Shown here piece by piece: positions 5,350-5,594 of a stretch of DNA of 5,594 bases (position 1 is the first letter of the stretch; each line of letters opens with the position of its first letter). The stretch is taken from the NCBI GenBank assembly GCA_003453515.1, contig DMLD01000049.1, positions 1-5,594 of the forward strand. The letters run 5' to 3'. Made by a program: the position numbers and the translations under genes. The DNA is from Lachnospiraceae bacterium. GTDB taxonomy: Bacteria; Bacillota; Clostridia; Lachnospirales; Lachnospiraceae. The notes under the pieces are model-generated. The model saw nothing but the letters and a program-made list of their open reading frames with translations, was not told the DNA's origin and searched no databases.

Positions 5350-5594
5350 CTACCTAAGCTCCATCTCAAGTCCGAATGCTCTTCCCCTGCACGATGCCCT
5401 GCCATATGAGCCGTTTATTATGGGCATCATCGGCGGCAGATGCCCTATATCAAGATCCATGATTATCGGCACTCCCATATCCTTCAACACCTCGGTGACT
5501 GCCGTATGTCTGTTGAGTCCGAACATCGGCTCATCAAAGTGCATCGGTCTTCCGATCAGAAATCCCGTGGCATTCTCAAACCAACCGCATTCTC
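5350..5594 (-). CDS. Peptidase S66 (LD-carboxypeptidase/MccF-like), C-terminal fragment
   Basis: Only the last 80 residues are in the window; the gene enters from the right edge, reading leftwards. It shows GWFENATGFLIGRPM at about 3-17 and DLDIGHLPPMMPIINGS at 46-62. H51 in the GH motif corresponds to the catalytic histidine of the Ser-Glu-His triad in this family; the nucleophilic serine and the glutamate lie outside the window. S66 members include cytoplasmic LD-carboxypeptidases that trim the terminal D-Ala of murein tetrapeptides during recycling, and MccF-type proteins that cleave microcin C-like compounds. The fragment cannot tell these apart. The end is an ordinary TAG stop at 5352-5350 and the C-terminus looks complete. 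Confidence 0.85.
   Translation of the reverse strand, partial: ECGWFENATGFLIGRPMHFDEPMFGLNRHTAVTEVLKDMGVPIIMDLDIGHLPPMMPIINGSYGRASCRGRAFGLEMELR

Overview
The window looks like a chromosomal housekeeping segment from a low-to-moderate-GC Firmicute, most likely a clostridial organism of the Lachnospiraceae type. Three things point there: the bS21 tail, a neighbourhood linking rpsU, a PhoH-family ATPase and ybeY, and a B12-binding-type radical SAM protein of the TIGR03960 kind. AGGAGG-type ribosome binding sites and sigma-A-type promoters agree. This placement is inference from protein character and was not tested by a search. Every gene I can support lies on the minus strand, so the genome reads from the right edge of the window to the left.

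Layout in reading order. (1) 5594-5350: C-terminal 80 residues of a peptidase S66 (LD-carboxypeptidase/MccF-like) protein. (2) 5315-5214: a consensus promoter and a short leader containing two interlocking perfect inverted repeats, directly in front of rpsU. (3) 5213-5037: rpsU (bS21). (4) 5020-4987: a strong hairpin without a U tract between rpsU and the next gene. (5) 4954-3965: PhoH-family ATPase, best started at a TTG with a very good Shine-Dalgarno. (6) 3962-3465: ybeY, 2 bases after phoH. (7) 3447-1810: a 545-residue SpoVB/YtgP (MurJ-like) lipid-linked oligosaccharide flippase. (8) 1765-1737: a second consensus promoter with an extended -10. (9) 1702-620: an uncharacterised zinc-ribbon, two-TM, very acidic protein. 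(10) 633-382: an overlapping small single-pass membrane protein. (11) 385-1: the N-terminal 128 residues of a TIGR03960-type radical SAM protein, with GTG start, overlapping the previous stop by 4 bases.

The right-hand unit (rpsU-phoH-ybeY-flippase) joins ribosome and RNA maturation genes to a cell-envelope flippase. Compared with the usual Firmicute rpsU-yqeY-yqfC/D-phoH-yqfF-ybeY-dgkA order it looks contracted. The left-hand unit (zinc-ribbon protein, small membrane protein, radical SAM protein) is translationally coupled by overlaps and driven by its own promoter.

I see no mobile elements, CRISPR array, tRNA or rRNA. The most interesting non-coding signal is the rpsU leader, which could form alternative hairpins or a pseudoknot touching the ribosome binding site. 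The most interesting protein-level unknowns are the zinc-ribbon membrane protein and its small membrane partner.
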